Of a stretch of DNA of 64,000 bases, positions 35,479 to 43,778 are shown in pieces. The first letter of the stretch is position 1; each line of letters begins with the position of its first letter. Under the pieces are notes generated by a model. That model was not told the origin of the DNA and searched no databases. It saw only the letters and a list, made by a program, of their open reading frames with translations. Source of the DNA: JBGTBD01 sp041749475 (GTDB taxonomy: Bacteria > Pseudomonadota > Alphaproteobacteria > Rickettsiales > UBA998); NCBI GenBank assembly GCA_041749475.1, contig JBGTBD010000040.1, forward strand, positions 4,270-68,269. The letters are read 5' to 3'. Position numbers and translations under genes: made by a program.

Positions 35479-36798
35479 CTAAAAAATTATTTTTACTAAA
35501 ATAGAGTTCTCTTCGGAATTCACTGAAATGGCGGCGCCATGCTGTTTGGCAATCCAGTTGACGATGGCTAGTCCAAGACCGGAGCCGTCACCATCATGGT
35601 TGACCCGGTAAAATGGATCGAACACCCGTTTTGCTTGTTCGGATGTCAGCGCCACCCCTGTATTATGCACCGATAATTCCACGCCGCCTTCCTGCTTCAG
35701 CGTAATGCGCACGGTGGCTCCCGGAGGGCTATGACGGAAGGCATTATCCAACAGGTTGCGCAGGAGAATTTCCAGCATGCTGGCATTGCCCTTGACGTGG
35801 ATATTGTCCTGAATTTCAGCAATAAGCGTGTGTTGCCGCTTTCTGGCAAGCGGTTCCGCTTCATCTGCCATGCACCGTGCAAGGATCGATAAATCCACAT
35901 CATCCAATTCCTGCTCAAGCTTCTGAACGCGCACCAGCGTCAGCAATTGTTCTACCAGACGCGCCATGCGGTCAATGCCGGGAAGCACGTCCTGGAATAA
36001 TTGCTGCTGCTCCACCGCGTTGTTGCTGCGCAATGCCACCTGCACCTGCGTCTTGAGCGCAGCTAGAGGCGTGCGCAACTCATGCGCCGCATAGCCGGTA
36101 AAGCGCTTTTCGCGGTCGATGACTTCTTCGATACGCTGCATCAGGCGGTTCAGCGCACCGACGAGCGATGTCACTTCGCTGGGAAGGGTTTCGGTGGGAA
36201 TGGGCTGCAACGCCTCCGGTTGCTGGGATTGGATTTGCGCAGAAAGACGGTCAAGGGGTGCGATGCCGTACCGTACGCCGAACCAGATGACGCAAACGAG
36301 TAACGGGAAAACAAGCAAGGAGGGCAAGAGGACGCTCACTCCGACCTTTTCGATCAAATCCATCCGGGCGTGATAATCCTCCGCTACTTCCACGATCACA
36401 TTTTGTTCGCGCAGGATGAATATCCGCCACATGCGATCATTCATCATGCGGTCGGTAAACCCTGTGGACTGGGTGAGGGGGCCAAGTGATGTCGCGTTAT
36501 CCGACTGCATTAGTACATCTTTCCCGAGCCAGACGCGGTAGGCGAAATCCTTTTCATACGGCGTATTGAACTTGCCATCATGCAAATCAATCAGCTTTTC
36601 CGTGACGTCCCCTTCCTCGATTTCATGCTGGGAAAGCAAGCCGAGAACGCGGGCAAAATGCGCGAGCTGGGCATCGTAGATTTCTTCCGCTTCGTGCCGC
36701 GCGCTGAGATAGGAGGCGATGGCAATGCTCGCCACCCCCAGCAACAGCGGGATGGCTAAAACCCGAAGCAGCCGGAAACGTAGTGAACTGCTTCTCAT
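35479..36798 (-). CDS. Transmembrane sensor histidine kinase (QseC/PmrB-like)
   Basis: The 439-residue kinase has an N-terminal helix (about 10-30), a periplasmic sensor of about 120 residues and a second helix (about 150-172). HAMP follows, then HisKA with phospho-His in AAHELRTPLAALKTQVQ. The ATPase domain has NLLDNAFRHSPPG, and GSGLGLAIVNWIAKQHG. It overlaps the response regulator gene by four bases. It is the last gene of a long minus-strand run, so it may sense the product or stress linked to that cluster; this is inference. Confidence 0.92.
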   Translation of the reverse strand: MRSSSLRFRLLRVLAIPLLLGVASIAIASYLSARHEAEEIYDAQLAHFARVLGLLSQHEIEEGDVTEKLIDLHDGKFNTPYEKDFAYRVWLGKDVLMQSDNATSLGPLTQSTGFTDRMMNDRMWRIFILREQNVIVEVAEDYHARMDLIEKVGVSVLLPSLLVFPLLVCVIWFGVRYGIAPLDRLSAQIQSQQPEALQPIPTETLPSEVTSLVGALNRLMQRIEEVIDREKRFTGYAAHELRTPLAALKTQVQVALRSNNAVEQQQLFQDVLPGIDRMARLVEQLLTLVRVQKLEQELDDVDLSILARCMADEAEPLARKRQHTLIAEIQDNIHVKGNASMLEILLRNLLDNAFRHSPPGATVRITLKQEGGVELSVHNTGVALTSEQAKRVFDPFYRVNHDGDGSGLGLAIVNWIAKQHGAAISVNSEENSILVKIIF

Positions 36799-37451
36799 GT
36801 AGCCTCCATGATGTAACCCAGGTTACGTACCGTGCGAATGATTTCCTTGCCTAGCTTGCGGCGCAGCGAGGAAACATGCACTTCTACCGTGTTACTGCCG
36901 ATGGCGTACTCCCAGCTATAGAGATTCTGTTCAATCCTTTCCTTACTGATATGTTGACCAGCATTTTCGAGGAGCAGACGAAGTATCTCAAATTCTTTTT
37001 GCGACAGGGTAAGCAGGTTGTTTCCACGCGAAACGGTTTTGGTAAGAGTATTGATCGTGATGTCGCGCCAGTACAGGATGGTGGGCGTCAATTCGGGCTT
37101 CCGGCGGGAGAGAGCCCGGATGCGCGCCAGCAATTCTTCGAAATCAAAGGGTTTAACCAGATAATCGTCCGCTCCCGTATCCAGCCCTTGCACCCGTTCC
37201 GCCGTGGTATCGCGGGCGGTGAGTAACAATACCGGAACTTGGTTTTTCTTGCGCCGCAGCTGGGCGAGCCATTCCAGCCCCGACTGGCCGGGAAGGTTGA
37301 TGTCGAGCACGATCACGTCATAAGACGTGACGTACAGCGCATCCTGCCCTTCCTCGGCGGTGCGGAACCAGTCGGCTGCATAATCCTGTTTCAAGCCTTG
37401 ATGAATGGCCTTGCCCAGTTGCTTATCATCTTCAATCAGCAGAATTCGCAT
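36795..37451 (-). CDS. OmpR-family response regulator (QseB/PmrA-like)
   Basis: This 218-residue regulator has a receiver with D8-D9, acceptor D50 (VIVLDINLPGQSG) and Lys in LVKPFDFEEL. The winged-helix DNA-binding domain (about 125-218) carries LTLSQKEFEILRLLLEN and SNTVEVHVSSLRRKL. It overlaps its kinase gene by four bases. One base separates its start from the stop of the repeat membrane protein gene upstream. Confidence 0.95.
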   Translation of the reverse strand: MRILLIEDDKQLGKAIHQGLKQDYAADWFRTAEEGQDALYVTSYDVIVLDINLPGQSGLEWLAQLRRKKNQVPVLLLTARDTTAERVQGLDTGADDYLVKPFDFEELLARIRALSRRKPELTPTILYWRDITINTLTKTVSRGNNLLTLSQKEFEILRLLLENAGQHISKERIEQNLYSWEYAIGSNTVEVHVSSLRRKLGKEIIRTVRNLGYIMEAT

Positions 37452-37452
37452 C

Positions 37453-38223
37453 TTAGTGTTTTATCTGATGGGACTCGGTTTGTGTATTATAAGTGGTATA
37501 GATGATTAACACAATGAGGACTGATAGCAATGTAGCGGAAGAGCCTGCCGTACCTAAATCAAGGCCCCCTTTCTCGATGGGTTTGGTGAGTACGTCGCCC
37601 ATTGTGGCGCCAAAGGGACGAGTTAATACGAACGCACTCCAGAATAGCAAGAGACGTGAGATGGTTGTGAAATAATAAAGCGCTACAATGAATCCAATGA
37701 CGCTTCCTATCAGTAATGCCCCTCCTGCGAAGCCTAAACCGGAATCATCCGCAAGATAGTCTCCCAAAGCCGTTCCGAGCGTGTTGGAAAAAAGGATGGC
37801 AATCCAATAGAAAATTTCCGCTTTCGTCGTTTGGATGGATGTTACCGACAAGGATCCTATACTGATACGCCACCCTGTAAGGGTTAAAAGCAGCAGACTG
37901 AGAAGGATCAGCGAGCCGATTGCATAACCCAATCCCAAGGTGCGATCCATGTAGTCGGAAACAGTGGTGCCAGCCGTGCTGGTGGCGAGAATAACGCCCC
38001 AATACAGAAACGGGTGATGACGCTTGGCGGAAAGTTGCACGGCCAATGCAACGGCAAACACACCGAGGAGGGCAAGTGAACTTATGGCATAACCGATATC
38101 AAGGGTCATGGAAAACAGATCACCCGCAGTTTCACCGAGGGTGGTGGCACTGATTTTCATCAGCCAGAAAGCCAGCGTTATTTCCGGCAGCTTTCTCACG
38201 CTGATCGCCTTCGTAAGTTGCAT
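37453..38223 (-). CDS. COG4705-type membrane protein with four internal repeats
   Basis: The 256-residue protein has about eight membrane helices arranged as four repeats, each with a T-x-G-x-x-x-x-D core: TTLGETAGDLFS, STAGTTVSDYMD, NTLGTALGDYLA and RPFGATMGDVLT. Each is followed by a GYA/GFA-type helix start. This matches uncharacterised membrane-anchored proteins, often found near two-component systems and metal or redox genes. The conserved Thr and Asp in the membrane suggest ion or substrate passage. Function is unknown. It lies three bases after the TPR-protein gene. Confidence 0.8.
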   Translation of the reverse strand: MQLTKAISVRKLPEITLAFWLMKISATTLGETAGDLFSMTLDIGYAISSLALLGVFAVALAVQLSAKRHHPFLYWGVILATSTAGTTVSDYMDRTLGLGYAIGSLILLSLLLLTLTGWRISIGSLSVTSIQTTKAEIFYWIAILFSNTLGTALGDYLADDSGLGFAGGALLIGSVIGFIVALYYFTTISRLLLFWSAFVLTRPFGATMGDVLTKPIEKGGLDLGTAGSSATLLSVLIVLIIYTTYNTQTESHQIKH

Positions 38224-38226
38224 GGC

Positions 38227-38970
38227 TTACCCCTGAACCTTGCTTTTAGCTTTGGCGATGGCGTGCTGGATTTCTGCGCGGCGTCCGGCATCGGCATCTT
38301 CGCGACCGGGACGGGCTGGTGCCTGCAACGCGTGTTCTAGCACGGGAATGGCTTCCGCATACTTGCCTTGCTCGATCAGGTAATCACCATAGAAATAGTT
38401 TGGGTCGATACCGTCCGGGTTAAGCGCGCGTGCCTGTTCCAGATAGGCGAGAGCCTTGTCGTTATCCCCAAATCCCATTGGCCAGCCGGGAACTTTGTAA
38501 TAGAGCGAGCCGAGCGAGGTATAGACGGAACCGTCCAGCGCTTTGGGATTAAGTTTTTCCGCCTGTTCCAGCAATACTTTAGCGTCTTTTGCAAGCCCGA
38601 GAGCGCCCAGCCCGCCATTAATGCCGGCTTGCGTGCTCAGGATAATCGCCTGCCAGATCTTGGCTTCCGCATAGGCAGGGAATTTCTTGCTTACGCCTTC
38701 GGCTTTGACGGCAAGCGCTTCCATTTGTTTTTCCTGCGCGTCCTGATTCTTGAGCACATATTTAATGCGCGCCCATTCATGCTGTAGTTCCCGCAGCGAT
38801 GCGTCCAACTCGGCATTATCGGTGATAGCAGGTAGTGGATTGACCGCCGATGCTGGCGGCTGCGCCATGCCGACGGGCGCTTGTAGCATATGCGAGGGAT
38901 TTGTTTCTTGGGCGAATGCGCTGGTCGATACAAGCAAGGAAGCGACAAATAAGTGAAATGCGGTGTTCAT
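38227..38970 (-). CDS. Exported TPR-like protein
   Basis: This 247-residue protein has a signal peptide (about 1-20, ending SAFAQE). The C-terminal half holds tetratricopeptide-like helices, including SLGSLYYKVPGWPMGFGDND and NPDGIDPNYFYGDYLIEQGK. I associate these with the TRAP-associated TatT-like family of small periplasmic TPR proteins. The ATG at 38970 is chosen because ggaga lies six bases upstream; the longer reading would hide the signal peptide. It is co-directional with its neighbours and probably co-transcribed. Confidence 0.75.
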   Translation of the reverse strand: MNTAFHLFVASLLVSTSAFAQETNPSHMLQAPVGMAQPPASAVNPLPAITDNAELDASLRELQHEWARIKYVLKNQDAQEKQMEALAVKAEGVSKKFPAYAEAKIWQAIILSTQAGINGGLGALGLAKDAKVLLEQAEKLNPKALDGSVYTSLGSLYYKVPGWPMGFGDNDKALAYLEQARALNPDGIDPNYFYGDYLIEQGKYAEAIPVLEHALQAPARPGREDADAGRRAEIQHAIAKAKSKVQG

Positions 38971-38989
38971 AATAATCTCCATGATTTGG

Positions 38990-39562
38990 TTAAAGGTGAA
39001 AGGTTTCAAGAAATTCAAAAATGGGCAGCGGGAGGAACCACCAGATAGCGTCACGCACGCTGGAAAGTAGGCGATCCGGGCTCATGGGGACGTAATCCGG
39101 TGATTTGTAGAGGCGGAAATCCGGGATTACCCGCGGTGTCGTGTTTTCATAAATTGTATAATTCTTGCCGAATTTTCCTCGCAGAAATTTCTCCTCACGG
39201 CGAATAAGCAAATAATAGATGATTCCGATAAAAAGCGGCGCGATGATCATGATGGCAGGGCGCATGCTTGCTAGGCTGATACCCAATACCCCAAGCCAGG
39301 AAAAAATATAAAGCGGGTTCCGGACCATGGAGAAAGGACCGTAAGTAATCAGTTCTGTGTTTTTATGGCCCCCCAGAAAAGCTGTGGTGTAAACCCTACC
39401 TAGCGCGCAGGTGGTAATCAGTAGATAGCCGATGAAATCAAGCGCCTCGTGTTTGTAAGAGCTGCTATTAGCCAGACTATGTGTGAAAATGAATAACGCG
39501 ACGCATAATAAAGCGATAAGCCTTGAATCGCGAATACGGCTTTTGTTTAATGCTGTGGCCAT
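38990..39562 (-). CDS. ICMT/PEMT-family membrane methyltransferase (first of two)
   Basis: The 190-residue protein has four to five hydrophobic helices. It has the family motif RNPLYIFSWLG preceded by GPFSMV, and near the C-terminus REEKFLRGKFGKNYTIYENTTPR (E-x-x-L...F...Y). These isoprenylcysteine carboxyl/phospholipid-type methyltransferases use SAM at the membrane face. The acceptor is unknown. A second family member lies at 45709 on the other arm of this locus. It is 13 bases after the cytochrome gene. Confidence 0.8.
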   Translation of the reverse strand: MATALNKSRIRDSRLIALLCVALFIFTHSLANSSSYKHEALDFIGYLLITTCALGRVYTTAFLGGHKNTELITYGPFSMVRNPLYIFSWLGVLGISLASMRPAIMIIAPLFIGIIYYLLIRREEKFLRGKFGKNYTIYENTTPRVIPDFRLYKSPDYVPMSPDRLLSSVRDAIWWFLPLPIFEFLETFHL

Positions 39563-39575
39563 GGATAGTTCCTCC

Positions 39576-40112
39576 TTAGATAACTCGTTGCCAGATAGGG
39601 TTTCGGTCGATCAATGCATGCTTCAGCGCACCCACGACATGCAAAGCAATCAGGGCCAGTAACAAGAAGGCGAACGGCTCATGCCAGTGACGCGCAAGTT
39701 TTGCGAGTTCGGGGATCAAAGGGGTGAGCGGTGGGATATGCAGCCCAAAGAATGGCACCGACTTTCCTGCCAAGGCCTTCATCCCGTATCCCGATCCGGC
39801 CATCAGTAACATGCCCCCGTAGAGTCCGAGATGAACTATTTTGGCAAGAAGCGTTTCCAAACCGGGTTTGGTGGGTAGCGCCGGTTGTGCTTCCGTGAAG
39901 CGGAACCAGAGCCGGACGGGCAATAGCAACCCCACCAGAAGCCCTAATGACTGGTGCAGTTCCCAAGCGGGCTTTCGCCATTCCTTGGGAAAGTCATTGA
40001 CGTAAAAACCAATGATCAGGGCTCCTGCGATGCCGATCGCCATTACCCAATGCAGCAGGCGAATCGCGCTGGAATAGCGTTCTGGCGCTAAAGTTAAAAT
40101 TTCCGATATCAT
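39576..40112 (-). CDS. Cytochrome b561
   Basis: The 178-residue protein has four membrane helices with the His residues expected to hold two b-type hemes: AIRLLHWVMAIG, WELHQSLGLL and HWHEPFAFLLLALIALHVVG. Such proteins pass electrons between quinol, ascorbate or superoxide and a partner. In this cluster it could supply or remove electrons for the diiron protein or the SDR product. It is three bases from the SDR gene. Confidence 0.93.
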   Translation of the reverse strand: MISEILTLAPERYSSAIRLLHWVMAIGIAGALIIGFYVNDFPKEWRKPAWELHQSLGLLVGLLLPVRLWFRFTEAQPALPTKPGLETLLAKIVHLGLYGGMLLMAGSGYGMKALAGKSVPFFGLHIPPLTPLIPELAKLARHWHEPFAFLLLALIALHVVGALKHALIDRNPIWQRVI

Positions 40113-40115
40113 AAA

Positions 40116-40874
40116 TTACGTCTTGAAGAGGGTTGCGGCAAGTTGATCATTCTTTCGAAGCGCGTTATCGACAACACGCGGCAACAGGGCGTTGACCCGC
40201 ACGAAGAAACGTTCCGGAAACCCGATAAAAACGTCCTTCTCCTTCTGCTTGATCGCTTGCAGAATGCGGCCTGCCACGTGTTCGGGGGTGTCCATGTTCA
40301 TCTTTGTCAGTTCGGCGAATGTAAGGACCTTCTCGTTATTCAGCTTTGTCTTTACCGCGCGCGGGGAAATATGGGTTATGTCAACTCCGCACCCCGCCAC
40401 CTCCCGCCGCAATGCCTGACTGAACGCTCCCATCCCCGCTTTCGAACTGGAATAAGTCACAAAATGCGCGAAAGGGATGGAGCCGAAGGTGGAGCCGATA
40501 TTGACGATATGCCCGCTTCCCCGCTTTTTCATGTGGGGCAGGACGGCTTGCGTCAGCAGGACTGGTGCAAGCAAATTGATGGTATAAGTGAGCGCGACAT
40601 GCTCGGGCGATTGCTGCTCAAGCGGCCCGAAATACTGGATTCCGGCGAGGTTGATCAGCATATCGACCGACTCGGAAGCCAGCTTTTGCGCGAGAGCGGT
40701 GATGCCCTCCATATTTCCCAGATTATCTTGAAGCAGCCGGGCATCGAAATCGAGCGAATCCACCCGGTCGATGACGGTAACATCCGCCCCTTCCGCAATC
40801 AGTGATCTGCACAACAAACTGCCGATGCCCCCGGCGCCTCCGGTTACGACGATATGAGCTTCCTTAAGCGGCAT
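40116..40874 (-). CDS. Short-chain dehydrogenase/reductase
   Basis: The 252-residue SDR has the cofactor loop VTGGAGGIGSLLC, the NLAGIQ loop, active-site Ser in NIGSTFGS and YSSSKAG (YxxxK). The Asp after strand 2 (VIDRVD) suggests NAD(H) preference. The C-terminal helix region (KKEKDVFIGFPERFFVRVNA pattern) resembles SDRs acting on lipid-like substrates near membranes. The ATG at 40874 lies inside the end of the diiron-protein gene (11-base overlap). Confidence 0.93.
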   Translation of the reverse strand: MPLKEAHIVVTGGAGGIGSLLCRSLIAEGADVTVIDRVDSLDFDARLLQDNLGNMEGITALAQKLASESVDMLINLAGIQYFGPLEQQSPEHVALTYTINLLAPVLLTQAVLPHMKKRGSGHIVNIGSTFGSIPFAHFVTYSSSKAGMGAFSQALRREVAGCGVDITHISPRAVKTKLNNEKVLTFAELTKMNMDTPEHVAGRILQAIKQKEKDVFIGFPERFFVRVNALLPRVVDNALRKNDQLAATLFKT

Positions 40875-41535
40875 GGCGGGCCTCGCTTTCAAAGGGCAGG
40901 CTGCGGAAGATATTGGCGTAAAGCACGAACATGCGCTTAGCCATATGAAGAATGGCCGCTTGATCTTCCTCGTTAGTAATCTGGTTCATCAGCTTCTCGA
41001 AAAACTGCATATGCGAAATATCGAGTGACCCATGCGAGGTCAGGTAGGAAAAGCACTGTTTTGGCAAATTGAGCGATGTGGCAATGGTTTCTGCCGCTTT
41101 TGTTGCTATCGTGGTACTGGTGCCTTCCAGCACAAACACCATGCCGAAGAAGGAAACCGGATTACCGCGGCTGACGCTGTCATAGGCGTAAGCGACCATC
41201 ATTTCGGTTGCCATGTTTGGCTGGCCGTGGCGAATCTGTTCTTTGTCCTCGCCGCAATGGGCGATGTCGTTCAATATCCATTCCTGATGGCCGACTTCCT
41301 CTGCGATATATTCGGCAACGGCATTGCGCAGCCACTCCTTCTCCTGCGGCAGGCGGGAGCCGGTAAGCATCAATAACGGCGTCGTATGTTTGACGTGATG
41401 ATAGGCCTGTTCGAGGAAGGCGACGTAGGCGGCTTTGTTGATGATGCCTTCCAGCGCCGAGCGGATAATAGGCACATCGTAAAGCGCACTCCGCTCAACC
41501 TCCGTTTCCTGTTGCAGGCGTTCAAAGAAATGCAT
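40864..41535 (-). CDS. Heme-oxygenase-like diiron oxidase (TenA/CADD/UndA-like)
   Basis: From the ATG at 41535, which has aaaggaag upstream, this is a 223-residue all-helical protein. It shows the ligand pairs of heme-oxygenase-like diiron oxidases: an ExxH in AEEVGHQEW and a DxxH in GSLDISHMQFF, plus an N-terminal HHVKH. It lacks the catalytic Cys pattern of thiaminase TenA. Relatives (UndA, BesC, CADD, SznF domains) decarboxylate, cleave or N-oxidise small acids. The gene overlaps the AMP ligase by 14 bases and the SDR by 11, so the three are made together. The substrate is unknown. Confidence 0.82.
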   Translation of the reverse strand: MHFFERLQQETEVERSALYDVPIIRSALEGIINKAAYVAFLEQAYHHVKHTTPLLMLTGSRLPQEKEWLRNAVAEYIAEEVGHQEWILNDIAHCGEDKEQIRHGQPNMATEMMVAYAYDSVSRGNPVSFFGMVFVLEGTSTTIATKAAETIATSLNLPKQCFSYLTSHGSLDISHMQFFEKLMNQITNEEDQAAILHMAKRMFVLYANIFRSLPFESEARHAA

Positions 41536-42964
41536 GATGGGCTTCCTTTCCATGGAAATTCTCAGAAGTGAATAGGTTGTAATAAGCGAGTATCTCAGAG
41601 CGTTTGAGGCGCCCATTAGGGGTAAGAAAACCGTCGGCGGCCGTGAAAGCAGGAACCTTCTGCCATTGCTGAATACACGCATATTCGGGTAGACGGGCAT
41701 TGACCTGATCCACTGCGTACGTGATATCGGCATTGAAGGATGCGGGAACTATAAAAGCGCTTAAATGCTCCGCTGCTTCCCCAAACACAAGCACCTGCGC
41801 AATTTCCGGCTGAGCAAGGAGTTCGCTTTCCGGCCATTCGGGTGAGATGTTGCGCCCATTAGCGAGGATGATGACATTGCGTTTGCGGCCTTGAATGGTG
41901 AGATAACCGTCGCCATCGAGACTGACGATATCGCCGGTGGTATACTCGCCTTGCTGCGCGGACTCGCCCACATAACCTAGCCAAGCAAGATTCTTCAGGA
42001 TGAGTTCCCCATCTTCCGCGATGCGGTAACGTACATGCGGCAGGATTTTGCCTGCGCTTGCGGGTTTGTTGTTCGACGGTGTATTGACGGCGACCACGGA
42101 AGCCGCTTCACTGAGGCCGTATCCCTGATAAAACGGCAATTCGAGTGTTTCAGCTTTTTCCAGCAGGCCGGAGTGAACCCGCGCGCCGCCCACCGCCATG
42201 AACTTCATTTGCGGTAAGGCGACCGGCATTTTTTGTTGGGCTTGTAATAAAGCAGCGGCGTATTCAGGAACGAGGATGCAGCTGGTGATATTTTCAGCGG
42301 CCATGTGTTGCAATAATTCAGCCCCGTTCGGTTGTAGCCCTGTGAATCCGAGCCGGACGAGCGGCTCAACTACATATGTCCCGCCCGCAAGCAGTGTCGC
42401 GTAAAGTCCACCGATATTCTCCAGCAACACGGAAAGAGGCAGGACGGCCAAATGACGCGCTGCGTTCTCTTTTTCAATGACTTTGATAAGGGATTCCGCC
42501 ACCTGTTCCATACCGGGTTGGGAGAGGCAAACACCCTTGGGCGTACCGGTCGTGCCGGAAGTAAATGTGATTTTTGTTGTTCCTTCCGGCAATGGAACGG
42601 GGGAATAGTCAAGACGCGTGAATTGCCATTGCGCAGTGTTGGTCAGAATCAGGTTTGCGCCAGCGGATGCTAGAGCATGCTCACGCTGTGCGGCGGAAAA
42701 GAAGGGAGGCAGGGGTATGGACGGAATCTCTGCCATCACCAGCGCGAGATCAGCGATACACCAGGCAATACCGTTTTCTATCTCCAGTCCTACGCAATGC
42801 GGGCGTTTTTCTACTAACTGCGCAGCCAGTTCATTGACCGCCTGAAGCAAGTCGAAATAGGTGATATCCTTGCCGCCGCTGCGTAGGGCAACTCGCAACA
42901 TATCGGTTGCGGCATGATGGGCAAGGGCAGTGAGTACCTGGCTTTTGTGGGCGCTAGGGGACAT
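41522..42964 (-). CDS. AMP-forming acyl/aryl ligase (ANL family)
   Basis: This 480-residue adenylate-forming enzyme has the phosphate loop TFTSGTTGTPKG, the A5 motif YQGYGLSEAASV and the A7 TGD (YTTGDIVSL). The hinge is GRKRNVIILANGRNISPEWP, and the C-terminal catalytic Lys lies in NGRLKRSEI. All core motifs are intact though the chain is shorter than usual. It should activate a carboxylic acid as AMP ester, giving a CoA or carrier thioester or another acyl transfer. The acid is unknown. It is one base from the hemolysin-family gene upstream and overlaps the diiron-protein gene. Confidence 0.92.
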   Translation of the reverse strand: MSPSAHKSQVLTALAHHAATDMLRVALRSGGKDITYFDLLQAVNELAAQLVEKRPHCVGLEIENGIAWCIADLALVMAEIPSIPLPPFFSAAQREHALASAGANLILTNTAQWQFTRLDYSPVPLPEGTTKITFTSGTTGTPKGVCLSQPGMEQVAESLIKVIEKENAARHLAVLPLSVLLENIGGLYATLLAGGTYVVEPLVRLGFTGLQPNGAELLQHMAAENITSCILVPEYAAALLQAQQKMPVALPQMKFMAVGGARVHSGLLEKAETLELPFYQGYGLSEAASVVAVNTPSNNKPASAGKILPHVRYRIAEDGELILKNLAWLGYVGESAQQGEYTTGDIVSLDGDGYLTIQGRKRNVIILANGRNISPEWPESELLAQPEIAQVLVFGEAAEHLSAFIVPASFNADITYAVDQVNARLPEYACIQQWQKVPAFTAADGFLTPNGRLKRSEILAYYNLFTSENFHGKEAHHAFL

Positions 42965-43684
42965 TTATGCGTTTACAGGTTTGGGATGGATACGGGTGTG
43001 GTAACCGTCGGTTTCACCGGAGAAGCTGAGATGTAGGTGGCGTTTCAGGCGATTATAGGTATCGGGCATGTTGCCGGTGATGATGCGCGGATTGGCGCTA
43101 TAATAACTCCCCCAGCTTGCTCCACCATCCGGCAATAAAGATTGATCCGCCGGGCCGAGGACGGCTGGCTTCAGACCAAGCTGCAGGAAGTAGCGGTGCA
43201 GGAAGTCGGTCGCGGTGACGGCAATGCTATTGAACCCGTGCTGCAAAAGATAAGCATGCATGGCGGTGAATAGGAAAATGGATGCCCCGTTGCCGAGGGA
43301 GGCGAGACTGCCCGCTTCGACGAAACTTTGTCTTGCCTTCAATTCGCCGGTAACACGAAAATGCGCCTCTTCGATGCTCTCGTGCAAATATTGCTCTAGG
43401 AACAACGGCTCCTCTTTAGCGTAGCGGAAGCCCAGTGCGCCGAGGATGGTGTCGTCTTTATCCCGCACGCTCATCAGGACTGGGTAATGCTCAGTGATGT
43501 GGGCCCCATAGGATTCCCGAAATTTGGCTTCGATGAATTTTTCCACGCGACGCCGCTCGGGCGAGAAGAGGCCTGCGATGGAAATGACGGTAGGCAAGAG
43601 TTTGGTGTAATGTTTCAGGCGTTGCTCGTTGAAGTCCAACGCCTGCTCGTAGCCTTCATCGTTCTTGAGAATGATATGCAACAT
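42965..43684 (-). CDS. Thermostable-hemolysin-family protein (GNAT-like)
   Basis: This 239-residue protein resembles the T_hemolysin (delta-VPH) family. It has RRRVEKFIEAKFRESYGAHI near the N-terminus, LMSVRDKDDTILGALGFRYA, LFLEQYLHESIE and the family segment FVEAGSLASLGNGAS. Despite the name, the fold pattern is that of an acyltransferase-like GNAT/autoinducer synthase, and the members sit beside AMP ligases in several proteobacteria as I recall. Here it is the first gene of the run, so acyl transfer from the ligase product is a reasonable idea. A GTG at 43708 is an alternative start. There is no signal peptide. Confidence 0.8.
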   Translation of the reverse strand: MLHIILKNDEGYEQALDFNEQRLKHYTKLLPTVISIAGLFSPERRRVEKFIEAKFRESYGAHITEHYPVLMSVRDKDDTILGALGFRYAKEEPLFLEQYLHESIEEAHFRVTGELKARQSFVEAGSLASLGNGASIFLFTAMHAYLLQHGFNSIAVTATDFLHRYFLQLGLKPAVLGPADQSLLPDGGASWGSYYSANPRIITGNMPDTYNRLKRHLHLSFSGETDGYHTRIHPKPVNA

Positions 43685-43778
43685 AGGTGCTTTCAAAATC
43701 CACTTCACGTTATTGAATTATTCGCTATGGTAGCGGCGTTTACTGAAGTGAACCTGAAGCCCGAAAGCACTCAAAAAA

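Noticed and set aside
40864..41535. Annotation as thiaminase II or TenA transcriptional regulator
   Set aside because: The TenA catalytic cysteine pattern is absent while diiron ligand pairs are present, and no thiamine genes are nearby.
42965..43684. Calling this a secreted hemolysin toxin
   Set aside because: There is no signal peptide or pore-forming pattern, and the neighbours are metabolic enzymes; the family name is historical.
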